A DNA stretch of 30,714 bases, taken from NCBI GenBank assembly GCA_003218815.1, contig QHON01000025.1, forward strand, positions 1 through 30,714, read 5' to 3'. Of this stretch, positions 22,737-30,714 are shown piece after piece (the stretch's first letter is position 1; the number at the start of each line of letters is the position of its first letter). This stretch comes from Verrucomicrobiota bacterium (GTDB lineage: Bacteria; Verrucomicrobiota; Verrucomicrobiia; Chthoniobacterales; UBA10450). The notes below the pieces were generated by a model, which saw only the letters and a list, made by a program, of their open reading frames with translations, made no database searches and was not told the DNA's origin. The position numbers were made by a program, and so were the translations under genes.

Positions 22737-25700
22737 TCATGTTCCCAGCACAACACGCACCTCGTGACGAAGTCCGTCATCGCGCAAAGTCACTATCTTG
22801 TCGGCCACCATAATTCCGTCTACTTCGACCAAGGTCACACCGCTTGAACAAGGGAGAGGATTCTCGACGGCGATGCGATAAAGGGTATTCTGATAACGAT
22901 ATTGCAGACGAAAGCCCGGCCAATCTTTCGGTATGACCGGATTGATCTTGAGCGTGTCGCCGCGGCGTTGGAATCCCAGAACTTCCTCGATCCAGACGCG
23001 ATAGGTCCAAGCCGCCGCGCCCGTGTACCAACTCCAGCCCCCGCGTCCGACATGCCCGGCTAACGAGTAAACATCGCCCGCCATGACGTAAGGCTCGACT
23101 TTGTAGCGCTCGTAACTCTCTTCTTCCCGGGCGCGCTCGACCGGATTCAGCATCCGCAAAAGTCGCACCGCTTTGTCGCCATCGCCGAGGCGGGCAAAAG
23201 CCATGGCAACCCAGGCGGCGGCATGAGTGTATTGGCCGCCATTTTCCCGCACGCCGGGCGGATAACCCTTGATGTAGCCAAAGTCAGCGGGGTTTTTGTC
23301 AAAAGGGGGAGTGAACAGCAAGATCAGACTGTCGGCTTCACGGACGAGATTTTCCTCGAGCGATCGGAGCGCCACCTCAACGCGGTCGGGACTACCTGCG
23401 CCGGAAATCGCCGCCCAGGTCTGCGGAATCGAATCGATTCGGGCTTCGGTGCATTCCTTTGATCCGAAAGGGGTGCCATCGTCAAGGTATCCGCGGCGAT
23501 ACCAAGCTCCGTCCCAAGCCTGGGCGTCAATGGTCTCTGCGAGCTGGGCGGCGCGGGCGTTGCAGGCTTCCGCTTCTTCATGATGCTCGCGCAGTATGAG
23601 CAATTCAGCGAAATCGCTGAGGACACAGATCTTAAACCAGGCGAGCCAGACGCTCTCGCCTTTACCGCCCAGTCCGACGCGGTTGAGGCCGTCGTTCCAA
23701 TCGCCTCCCCCGATCAGCGGCAATCCATGCGGACCAGCCGTGGCAGCGCGAGCGATGGCGCGTCGGCAATGTTCGAGCAGCGAACCTTCCACGGTGGAGA
23801 CGACCGGAATGGAAAGGCTCTCCGTCTGTTGCTCCTCCAAGGGTTTCGCTTCGAGAAACGGAGCCATCTGACCGAGGATCGCGGCGTCGCCGGTAGTGCG
23901 AACGTAATGCGCGGTGACGAAGGGAAGCCAGAGAAGATCGTCACTGATCCGGCTGCGGACGCCAGCGCCTGACTCGGGATGCCACCAGTGCTGGACATCG
24001 CCTTCCACGAATTGTCGCGCGGCCGCGCGCAGGATGTGGTCCCGTGCGAGATCGGGCGCGGCGTGCACGAGGGCCATCACGTCTTGCAACTGGTCGCGGA
24101 AGCCGTAACCGCCGCTCGATTGATAAAGGGCCGAGCGGCCCCACATCCGGCAGCTGAGAGTCTGGTAAAGCAGCCAGCGGTTGAGCAGAAAGTTGGTAGA
24201 AAGCTCGGGCGTTTCCACTTCGATCGTGCTCAGGAGCCGGCCCCACCAACGGCGGGTTTCCTGGAATGCAGCCTCGACGTTCGCAGGATCGCGAAAACGA
24301 GTCACGAGTCCGCGTGCTGTTTCTTCGTCGTCCGCCTCCCCGAGAAGAAAAGTCATCTCGACGGTCTGTCTCGGTTCAATCTCGACCACGACCTGCATTG
24401 CGGCGCAAGGGTCGAGGCCGGCGTCAACGTCGCCGGTCAATCGTTCGTGCTCCATCGCGGCCGGATCGCGCAGCGAGCGGTTGCGCCCGATGAACGCGGC
24501 GCGATCACCGGTGAACGAAGTAGGCGTTGGAGTCGAAGTGGCAAAAGTGATGCATTCGCAAAATTCCGGGTTGTAGGAATTGCGAGCAAACAGGCTCTGG
24601 CTCTGCAAATCCCATTTTGTGACGACATGCATACTGGTTTCCTCTGGATCCGATCCGAGAACGAGCGTGGCGTAGGAGGTGACGGTCAGCTTCCGCCGGC
24701 GCGACGAATTGTTGCGCAAGCGCAGCCGCTGCAGGCGCACCGGCACGCCGCCGGCGTCATCAACCGGCACGAAGGTGAGAAGCTGTTGTTCGATCGCGTG
24801 GCTGTTGTGTTCAAATGTTGTGTAACCCTGACCATGCCGCGCGCGATAGGCGTCCTTCTCCCGGATCGGTTGGGGCGTGGGCGACCACACGACGCCGATG
24901 TCATCATCGCGGATGTAGACGGCGGTCCCGGGCGGATCGGAGATCGGATCGTTGAACCATGGCGTAAGACGATCGTTCTGGCTATTGCGGCCCCAGATAA
25001 ATTCGGCGCCCGACTCGGAAACAAACGCGCCGAACTTCGGATTGGCCATGATGTTGATCCAGGGAAGCGGCGTTTGCCGGCCAGGGCCCAGATAGATGAC
25101 GAATTCCTTTCCGTCCTGAGTAAATCCGCCGAGGCCGTTAAAGTATTTCAGCTCCATAAAAGCCAGGGGTGCGGAGGGCTCTTCGCGGAACTGCCGGCCG
25201 GGCAGGAGCAGCCGCGGTTTCACAGTGACCGGTGTGGTCGCGGCAAGTTGTTGGCGCAATGTGCCACGCGCTGCGACCAGGACCATCCGCGCGGCGGCCT
25301 GTAGCGCGATCAGCTCTTCCTTCGAAATTTTAGTCGCAGAGCGGAGATAAACGCCGCCGGGTTGATCCACGCCGGTCAGGTGCTCCTGCGCTTCGGTGAG
25401 CCGGCGCAGCTGGCCGGTCAACGGTTCGTCGTAGCTCGGCGGTTCCTCGCTCACGAGCACGAGATCGACCTTCATACCACGCAGATTCCAGAAGGTATGC
25501 GCGGTCAAAATTTCGCGCACGACTTCGATGTCGCTGAGGTGACCGATCATGACGACGACAATCGGCAGGTCGCCGGAAATGCCTTGTCGCCAGAGCGCCC
25601 GCTGACCCTCCGTTCGGCGGCCGAGACGCGTGGGCGGCGGCCTCAGTTGGGCCTGCGGAAAGATAATGAGGGCCGCCAGTTGTTGAAAGGTTTGCACATC

Positions 25701-28700
25701 GGTCGGGCGGATGTGCAGCCGGCGCATCTCCAGTTGGGAATGGGTCCACGCGGTTTCAAAAGCGCGCGCGCAAGTGTGAAACTCCGCGTAGCGCTCGGCC
25801 AATGCGATCACCGCTTCGCGCGACCCCGCCACCACGGTAACGAGCGCAAACTGAGATCGCTCGTTAGGCAGGATCGTGACCCGCCGGCGCAGGCTGAAGA
25901 TCGGATCGAGCACGGCGCCGATGCTGTTCGTTAGGCTGCGAGTGATCGCTTCGGGATTTTCCGGTGTGCGGCCCCGGCCGAGGAATTGCGCGCGGTCGGT
26001 TTCAAACTCGGTCGAGTCGCTAGCAGAGGAGGACTCGGAGACCATGAGGTGCGCAGTCCAGATCGACTGATCATCGGGAGCGCGGAGGCGGCGGCGAGCG
26101 ACCAGAGCTTCGCAATCCGGCAGCCATTCGGTTTCGATGAAGAGCTTGTTGAAAGCAGGATGCGCGCGGTCGGTCCGGTGCGGCGCCAGTGCGAGCTCGA
26201 GGTAACTGGTCAGCTCCAGCCGGCACGATTTGCGCGAAGTATTCACCAAAGTCATGCGGCGGACTTCCGCGTCGTCTTCCGCGGAAACGACAATTTCCGT
26301 GATGGTCTCGCACGGTCCACTCCTCCGTCGGAACTCCGCTTTGTCCGGCGTGAAACTCCATATGTAACGGCGCTCAGGAGATCGCACCGGTTGATGGGTG
26401 TTGCTCCAAATCGTTCCGCTTTCCAGATCCCGGATATAACAAACCGGGCCCGACACGTCGCAGGTCGAATCGGCTTTCCAGCGTGTCACGTCCAGATCCA
26501 GCCAGCGCAGGTAGCCGCCGCCGGAGTTCGTCACCGTGACGGAACAGGTTCCGTTGGAGAGCAAGTGAATGCGAGGCGACGAGATGTCGGGTGTTTGGAT
26601 CACGACCGCGGCGCCGACGCTCGGGATCGCCCGCGGTAGCGGTCGCTCTTCGTGCACCTCACCGGTCGTCGGCAAAATTTGTTCCGGGATATGTTCGTGC
26701 AAGAGCGGCTCGGTGGCGCGACTGCGCAGATCAGAATGGAACCGCCGCCGCATCGCATTGTCATGTAAAGCGTTGTCGTAGGCGAGGAGCGACATCCCCT
26801 GGTGATGCACCATGTAGCAGTGGATGATAATGCCGGCCGCACTCCCGGGTTCGGTCCGTCGCGAGTAATCGAGGGCCTCGTAATAGCCGTAGTCGCCGAG
26901 CAGCGCAGAGTTGCCCAGGGTGGCAAGCTTCCGCAGATTTTTCACGGCGGCGACCGGTTCCACGCCAAGAGCGAGCGCTGCCGCATACGGAGCCACGACC
27001 AAATCGTCTTCCTGCCCACGCTTCAACGCCAGCGCTGGCACCCCAAAGGCCCTGTATTGATAGACGTTGTGCCGGTCAAGCGCACTAAAGGCAGATTCCG
27101 AGATGCCCCACGGCACACTGCTTTGCTGGGCATAGGCAATCTGACAGCGCACGGCGTCGTGACAAGCGCGATCGAGCAGTGAATTCTCGTGCATCTGGGT
27201 GAACAAGAGCGGCATCAAATATTCGAACATCGTCCCGCTCCAGGAAAGAAGCGGCAACCGCCCGTAGGCAGAGCCAAAGGGGCGGCTCAAAGCCCACCAA
27301 TGTTCCATTGGCACGTCTCCGCGCGCGATAGCCAGAAAGCTCGTTAGGCGCGCCTCGCTCGCGAGCAGATCGTAAAACGAGGAGTCGAGCCGGCGCTCTG
27401 CCACCTGGTAGCCGACGGCGAAAATCCGTCGCTCTTCATCGTAGAGAAATCGCAGTCCCATGCCGCCTTCCAGTTGCTGGCTCTGGGCAATCAATTCGCC
27501 CAATTGCGCGAGCTCTTCCGAAGCGCGCCGGCGTGAATGCTCCACCTCAGTGACGAGAAGATCGACCCACTCGCGCACCGCGGCAGGAATCTCTAGGTCC
27601 TCGCGTCGCTCATGAAAGGCAAGCAGGGGTACGAGCCCGGAAATGCCCTCGATGGCAATGTTGCGCAGCGAAAAGGTAGCCGCGAGCGCCTCACGCCGGG
27701 ATTCGTGCGTCGCCTCGCCTAACGACATCAATTGGGCCGGCGGCGCCATCAGGATCTCTACCGGCCGAAGATATTTATCGATGACGCCATTCCACGTCGC
27801 GATCTGCTTCGAAATTTGCTGTGCCCAGTAAACACGTGGATCGGTTTCTTCCCCGCGGAAGTGGAGCAGAAGATCTTCTGCGGGCTGTCGAGCCGCCCGT
27901 ACGCGCAGGATGACTTCCTCCAGATCAGCCGGCTGGCCCGTGGTCAGTTCCGCCAGGCGGAGAAATGCCGGAGGACGTTCCATTTCCTTCAGTGTGGCAG
28001 CGATTTGCCCGAGCACGCCAAGCGTGTCGGCTATTCCACGCAATGCGCCCGCATCCAGAAGAGGGCGCGCGGCCAATTCATCGCAGCTGCTCTCGAAAGT
28101 CCAGAGGCTGGCGAGCAAATTGCCGCTGTCTACAGTCGAGACGTAGCGTGGATGCAACGGCTCCAGCGTGCTCAGATCGTACCAATTAAAAAGATGGCCT
28201 TCAAAACGCTCGAGCTTGCCCAGCGTTTCCAGCGTGCCAAGGTTGCGCGCCACCAAGTCGTCGATTGTGATGTAACCAAAATCATTGGCCGCCACGGTCG
28301 CCAGCATCCACAGCCCGATGTTCGTCGGCGAAGTGCGCAGGAAAATCTCCCGCTTTGGCGTTTCTTGGACATTGTCCGGCGGCAACCAGGAAGTTTGTGG
28401 TCCAACAAAATCATCGAAGTATCTCCAAGTCCGTCGCGCGGCCGTGCGCAAGAACCGGCGATCGTTCGCCGTTAGAATTCCACCGCGCCAACTCTTCGCC
28501 GGGCGATCGATCACCATCACCGCTACCGGAAAGAGCGCCGACAAAAGAAGGAACGGACCCACGGCCACCATCGCCGTTGGCCCTCGCCAGGCCGCGGCGG
28601 CGAAAAGGAGCACGCAGGCAGCGGGGATCCAAAGCCGGCTGAGAACAAATTGCAGTTGCTGACTTCCTGCGCGCTGGTGAGCGTCCAGCGCGGTCTCCCA

Positions 28701-30714
28701 TTCGAGCATCAGCCGATGCGACGTGATTCGCCTGTAGGCGACCCGAGCGATGGCATCGAGTGCCATTCCGGCATAATCCGCCAGAAAAATAACCGCGAAC
28801 ATGGAGCGCAGCAGGCGGTCGCGCGGGTCGCGCCAGAACCTCGTCCCCGGCGGCGGCGGATGGAACAGAAGGCCGAGGAGAGAATTCAGGACCGGCCACA
28901 ACATCAGGCCCGCAATGAGCCCGCTCCACAGCAGCGGCGCGGGCGTGAAAAGCCAGCCCGCCAGGAGGAGGGCCACGGTCGCCGGCGGCACCAGGCTGCG
29001 GCGCAGATTGTCGAAGATCTTCCACCGGTTGAAGACGGAGAGCGGATTAGGTTCAAACCTGCCGCCACCCACGGGCACGCGCGGCTTCAGCCAGTCAATG
29101 ATTTGCCAGTCGCCGCGAATCCAACGGTGCTGCCGATTCCACCACGCGATGTAACTGCTCGGAAAGACATCCAACAGCTCGATGTCCGTCGCCAGCCCCA
29201 CGCGGACATAACTGCCTTCCAACAGATCGTGACTCAACAAGTGCGCCGTTGGAAATCGTTCGGACAAGAGGCGATGAAACGTCTGGAGTTCGTAGATGCC
29301 TTTGCCGTGATAACTGCCTTCTCCGACCAAGTCTTGATAAACATCGGAGACGGCGTGCGTGTAAGGATCGATCCCCCGCGGATCGGCAAAGATGCGTGAG
29401 AACCATGTGGCTCTCGCGCTCGGCAGCGAGGCGCTAACGCTGGGCTGAATGATCGTGTAGCCGCGAATCACGCGGCGGCCATTCGGCGAAAGGCGCGCCT
29501 GATTTAGCGGATGCGCCAGGGTTTCGACCAATCTCCGGGCGGTGTCGCGCAGCAGTTGGGTATCGGCATCCAGCGTGATGACAAACCGAATGCCCTCGAG
29601 CTGTGCGCGATCGCCCGCGCGGAGAAATCCTTCCAGCTCGGGCGCGGATTCGCCGATCAGGAATCGATTGAGCTGCTCGATCTTGCCGCGCTTGCGTTCC
29701 CAGCCGATCCAGCGTTGCTCGCTCTCGCTCCACGAGCGGCCACGATGAAAAAGAAAGAAGCGCCCCGCTCGGTGCCGGCGATTCAGTTCCTCGATCCCTC
29801 GGGCCACGATGTCGATATATTCTGCGTCCTCCGGCATGCTCTCTCGCGGCGCGTCAGCAAAATCGGTCAGGAGCGAAAAGCACAAATTCGCATCCGTATT
29901 TCCGAGGTAACGAATTTCGAGGCGATTGAGCTCGTTTTGGATTGCGTCCGGGGTGGTCAACAACAGCGGCACCACCACCAGCGTGCGGCAATCATCGGGA
30001 ATGCCTTCTTTTTTGAAGGACATTTTGGGCAAGACTTGGGGCGGCAAGAGCGAGGTCACGAAATAATTCACGGCCAGCACCGCCAGCTCGCTCGCGGGCA
30101 AGAGCAGCAGAAATCCCAGCAGCCCGTGTGTCAGCGAATGAACCGATCCGGCACTGAAAAGAAGAGGCGCTACGACCATCGCGGCCGTAAGCAGGAAAAT
30201 GCTTCCGAAGTACGCGCCCGCCCCGTGCGCACGAAGCCATCGGCGCAACCGTTCCGCGAGCGGAACCTTGGCGCTCGTCGCCCGCTCGAGCGCCGGTCGG
30301 CCCGCGTCGATCAAATAATAGCCGACGTGTCGTGCGACCTCATCCTCCGCGGCCTTCGCCAGCGCAAGCGCCTGGTCGATCGTTTTCTGTTCTGAACACC
30401 TTGACCATCGGGCGACTTCCTCCACCGCGCCCCGACATCGATCACTCGTCTCAAAATCCAGGCGGGCATAAACTCCCGCGGGATCCGCAGCCAATTCGCT
30501 TTCCGCCCAGCTGGTCGATTGGAAAAGCTCCCGCCATTGGATTTGCGCAAGGCGGCGGCAACTATTGATCGCGTTGGTGAGCGCGGTCTGCTGTACGGCC
30601 TGGCGCCGATGTTCCTGCTGCATAACCTCGAGCAGCGGCGAACGGAGCGAGCGTTCCAGCCAGCCGCTCACCAGCGGGAGCACCCCCTCTTCGTCGTAGA
30701 GATGCGCCACCAGT
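22737..30714 (-). CDS. Cyclic beta-1,2-glucan synthase (GT84 + GH94), 5' truncated by window edge
   Basis: At least 2657 residues, open to the window end, so the N-terminus is missing. Membrane segments lie at about 166-220 and in several helices between about 570 and 760. Between them is the GT84 synthase core: GWERKRGKIEQLNR, the DAD metal site at 381-383, and QHRWIRGDW at 527-535. A glycoamylase-like region follows (FLRTSPTNIGLWMLATVAANDFG onward). The C-terminal half carries the GH94 phosphorylase-like repeats (YFNGLGGFTQDGKEFVIYLG) and the GDWNDG motif at 2336-2341 with the putative catalytic Asp, which trims chain length. The enzyme makes and cyclises periplasmic glucans used in osmoadaptation and host interaction in NdvB/Cgs systems. 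It is 99 bp from the oppositely oriented tRNA. Confidence 0.95.
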   Translation of the reverse strand, partial: LVAHLYDEEGVLPLVSGWLERSLRSPLLEVMQQEHRRQAVQQTALTNAINSCRRLAQIQWRELFQSTSWAESELAADPAGVYARLDFETSDRCRGAVEEVARWSRCSEQKTIDQALALAKAAEDEVARHVGYYLIDAGRPALERATSAKVPLAERLRRWLRAHGAGAYFGSIFLLTAAMVVAPLLFSAGSVHSLTHGLLGFLLLLPASELAVLAVNYFVTSLLPPQVLPKMSFKKEGIPDDCRTLVVVPLLLTTPDAIQNELNRLEIRYLGNTDANLCFSLLTDFADAPRESMPEDAEYIDIVARGIEELNRRHRAGRFFLFHRGRSWSESEQRWIGWERKRGKIEQLNRFLIGESAPELEGFLRAGDRAQLEGIRFVITLDADTQLLRDTARRLVETLAHPLNQARLSPNGRRVIRGYTIIQPSVSASLPSARATWFSRIFADPRGIDPYTHAVSDVYQDLVGEGSYHGKGIYELQTFHRLLSERFPTAHLLSHDLLEGSYVRVGLATDIELLDVFPSSYIAWWNRQHRWIRGDWQIIDWLKPRVPVGGGRFEPNPLSVFNRWKIFDNLRRSLVPPATVALLLAGWLFTPAPLLWSGLIAGLMLWPVLNSLLGLLFHPPPPGTRFWRDPRDRLLRSMFAVIFLADYAGMALDAIARVAYRRITSHRLMLEWETALDAHQRAGSQQLQFVLSRLWIPAACVLLFAAAAWRGPTAMVAVGPFLLLSALFPVAVMVIDRPAKSWRGGILTANDRRFLRTAARRTWRYFDDFVGPQTSWLPPDNVQETPKREIFLRTSPTNIGLWMLATVAANDFGYITIDDLVARNLGTLETLGKLERFEGHLFNWYDLSTLEPLHPRYVSTVDSGNLLASLWTFESSCDELAARPLLDAGALRGIADTLGVLGQIAATLKEMERPPAFLRLAELTTGQPADLEEVILRVRAARQPAEDLLLHFRGEETDPRVYWAQQISKQIATWNGVIDKYLRPVEILMAPPAQLMSLGEATHESRREALAATFSLRNIAIEGISGLVPLLAFHERREDLEIPAAVREWVDLLVTEVEHSRRRASEELAQLGELIAQSQQLEGGMGLRFLYDEERRIFAVGYQVAERRLDSSFYDLLASEARLTSFLAIARGDVPMEHWWALSRPFGSAYGRLPLLSWSGTMFEYLMPLLFTQMHENSLLDRACHDAVRCQIAYAQQSSVPWGISESAFSALDRHNVYQYRAFGVPALALKRGQEDDLVVAPYAAALALGVEPVAAVKNLRKLATLGNSALLGDYGYYEALDYSRRTEPGSAAGIIIHCYMVHHQGMSLLAYDNALHDNAMRRRFHSDLRSRATEPLLHEHIPEQILPTTGEVHEERPLPRAIPSVGAAVVIQTPDISSPRIHLLSNGTCSVTVTNSGGGYLRWLDLDVTRWKADSTCDVSGPVCYIRDLESGTIWSNTHQPVRSPERRYIWSFTPDKAEFRRRSGPCETITEIVVSAEDDAEVRRMTLVNTSRKSCRLELTSYLELALAPHRTDRAHPAFNKLFIETEWLPDCEALVARRRLRAPDDQSIWTAHLMVSESSSASDSTEFETDRAQFLGRGRTPENPEAITRSLTNSIGAVLDPIFSLRRRVTILPNERSQFALVTVVAGSREAVIALAERYAEFHTCARAFETAWTHSQLEMRRLHIRPTDVQTFQQLAALIIFPQAQLRPPPTRLGRRTEGQRALWRQGISGDLPIVVVMIGHLSDIEVVREILTAHTFWNLRGMKVDLVLVSEEPPSYDEPLTGQLRRLTEAQEHLTGVDQPGGVYLRSATKISKEELIALQAAARMVLVAARGTLRQQLAATTPVTVKPRLLLPGRQFREEPSAPLAFMELKYFNGLGGFTQDGKEFVIYLGPGRQTPLPWINIMANPKFGAFVSESGAEFIWGRNSQNDRLTPWFNDPISDPPGTAVYIRDDDIGVVWSPTPQPIREKDAYRARHGQGYTTFEHNSHAIEQQLLTFVPVDDAGGVPVRLQRLRLRNNSSRRRKLTVTSYATLVLGSDPEETSMHVVTKWDLQSQSLFARNSYNPEFCECITFATSTPTPTSFTGDRAAFIGRNRSLRDPAAMEHERLTGDVDAGLDPCAAMQVVVEIEPRQTVEMTFLLGEADDEETARGLVTRFRDPANVEAAFQETRRWWGRLLSTIEVETPELSTNFLLNRWLLYQTLSCRMWGRSALYQSSGGYGFRDQLQDVMALVHAAPDLARDHILRAAARQFVEGDVQHWWHPESGAGVRSRISDDLLWLPFVTAHYVRTTGDAAILGQMAPFLEAKPLEEQQTESLSIPVVSTVEGSLLEHCRRAIARAATAGPHGLPLIGGGDWNDGLNRVGLGGKGESVWLAWFKICVLSDFAELLILREHHEEAEACNARAAQLAETIDAQAWDGAWYRRGYLDDGTPFGSKECTEARIDSIPQTWAAISGAGSPDRVEVALRSLEENLVREADSLILLFTPPFDKNPADFGYIKGYPPGVRENGGQYTHAAAWVAMAFARLGDGDKAVRLLRMLNPVERAREEESYERYKVEPYVMAGDVYSLAGHVGRGGWSWYTGAAAWTYRVWIEEVLGFQRRGDTLKINPVIPKDWPGFRLQYRYQNTLYRIAVENPLPCSSGVTLVEVDGIMVADKIVTLRDDGLRHEVRVVLGT

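Noticed and set aside
23979..25304. Plus-strand open frame of 441 codons inside the glucan synthase gene
   Set aside because: Antisense shadow of a GC-rich gene with clear GH94 motifs on the other strand; the composition is Arg/Ala-rich with no recognisable domain.
1..30714. CRISPR arrays, prophage or IS transposase genes
   Set aside because: No regularly spaced repeats and no integrase or transposase motif were seen in any frame.

Overview
The window looks like chromosomal DNA of a Gram-negative, GC-rich soil bacterium, most likely Verrucomicrobiota (Chthoniobacterales-like). This rests on the Fpg-family variant with a WYRKQW start region and a C-x2-H zinc finger, a verrucomicrobial-style gene mix (DUF4912 protein, separate heptose-phosphate adenylyltransferase, giant cyclic beta-1,2-glucan synthase), and frequent gene overlaps with weak Shine-Dalgarno sites. 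The lineage is inference; there is no rRNA or other phylogenetic marker here. I saw no phage, IS transposase or CRISPR array.

Layout. (1) 2-4636 (+): a five-gene branched-chain amino acid ABC importer, livK(partial)-livH-livM-livG-livF, with an inverted-repeat element between livK and livH. (2) 4622-5422 (-): a DUF4912 protein whose 3' end overlaps livF. (3) 5506-7462 (+): diacylglycerol-kinase-like lipid kinase, heptose-1-phosphate adenylyltransferase and purN, joined by ATGA overlaps. (4) 7463-11012 (-): mnmG-plsY-gpsA, a tightly packed operon combining tRNA modification with the first steps of phospholipid synthesis. A parS-like ParB site lies inside mnmG. (5) 11194-12982 (-): a TVP38/DedA-type membrane protein and metF. 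Upstream of metF are a 14-bp palindrome and overlapping hairpins, then a decayed gene for a small secreted protein. (6) 13771-18800 (+): methyltransferase, DUF2064 transferase, dTDP-rhamnose-4-epimerase-like SDR with a Cys/His insert, GT2 glycosyltransferase and a membrane-anchored sulfite-oxidase-type molybdoenzyme. This compact block is the best candidate for an undescribed pathway. (7) 18832-19686 (-): an Fpg/MutM-like gene lacking the catalytic N-terminus. (8) 19685-22542 (+): thioredoxin reductase, GT4 glycosyltransferase and GNAT acetyltransferase. (9) 22565-22637 (+): tRNA-Thr(UGU). (10) 22737-end (-): a giant cyclic beta-1,2-glucan synthase cut by the window edge.

Much of the content serves the cell envelope: lipid kinase, PlsY/GpsA, heptose activation, glycosyltransferases and periplasmic glucan. 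Housekeeping genes (purN, mnmG, metF, trxB, tRNA) are interspersed. The parS-like site in mnmG (gidA) is the most specific non-coding signal and hints that the region lies in the origin-proximal, ParB-bound part of the chromosome.
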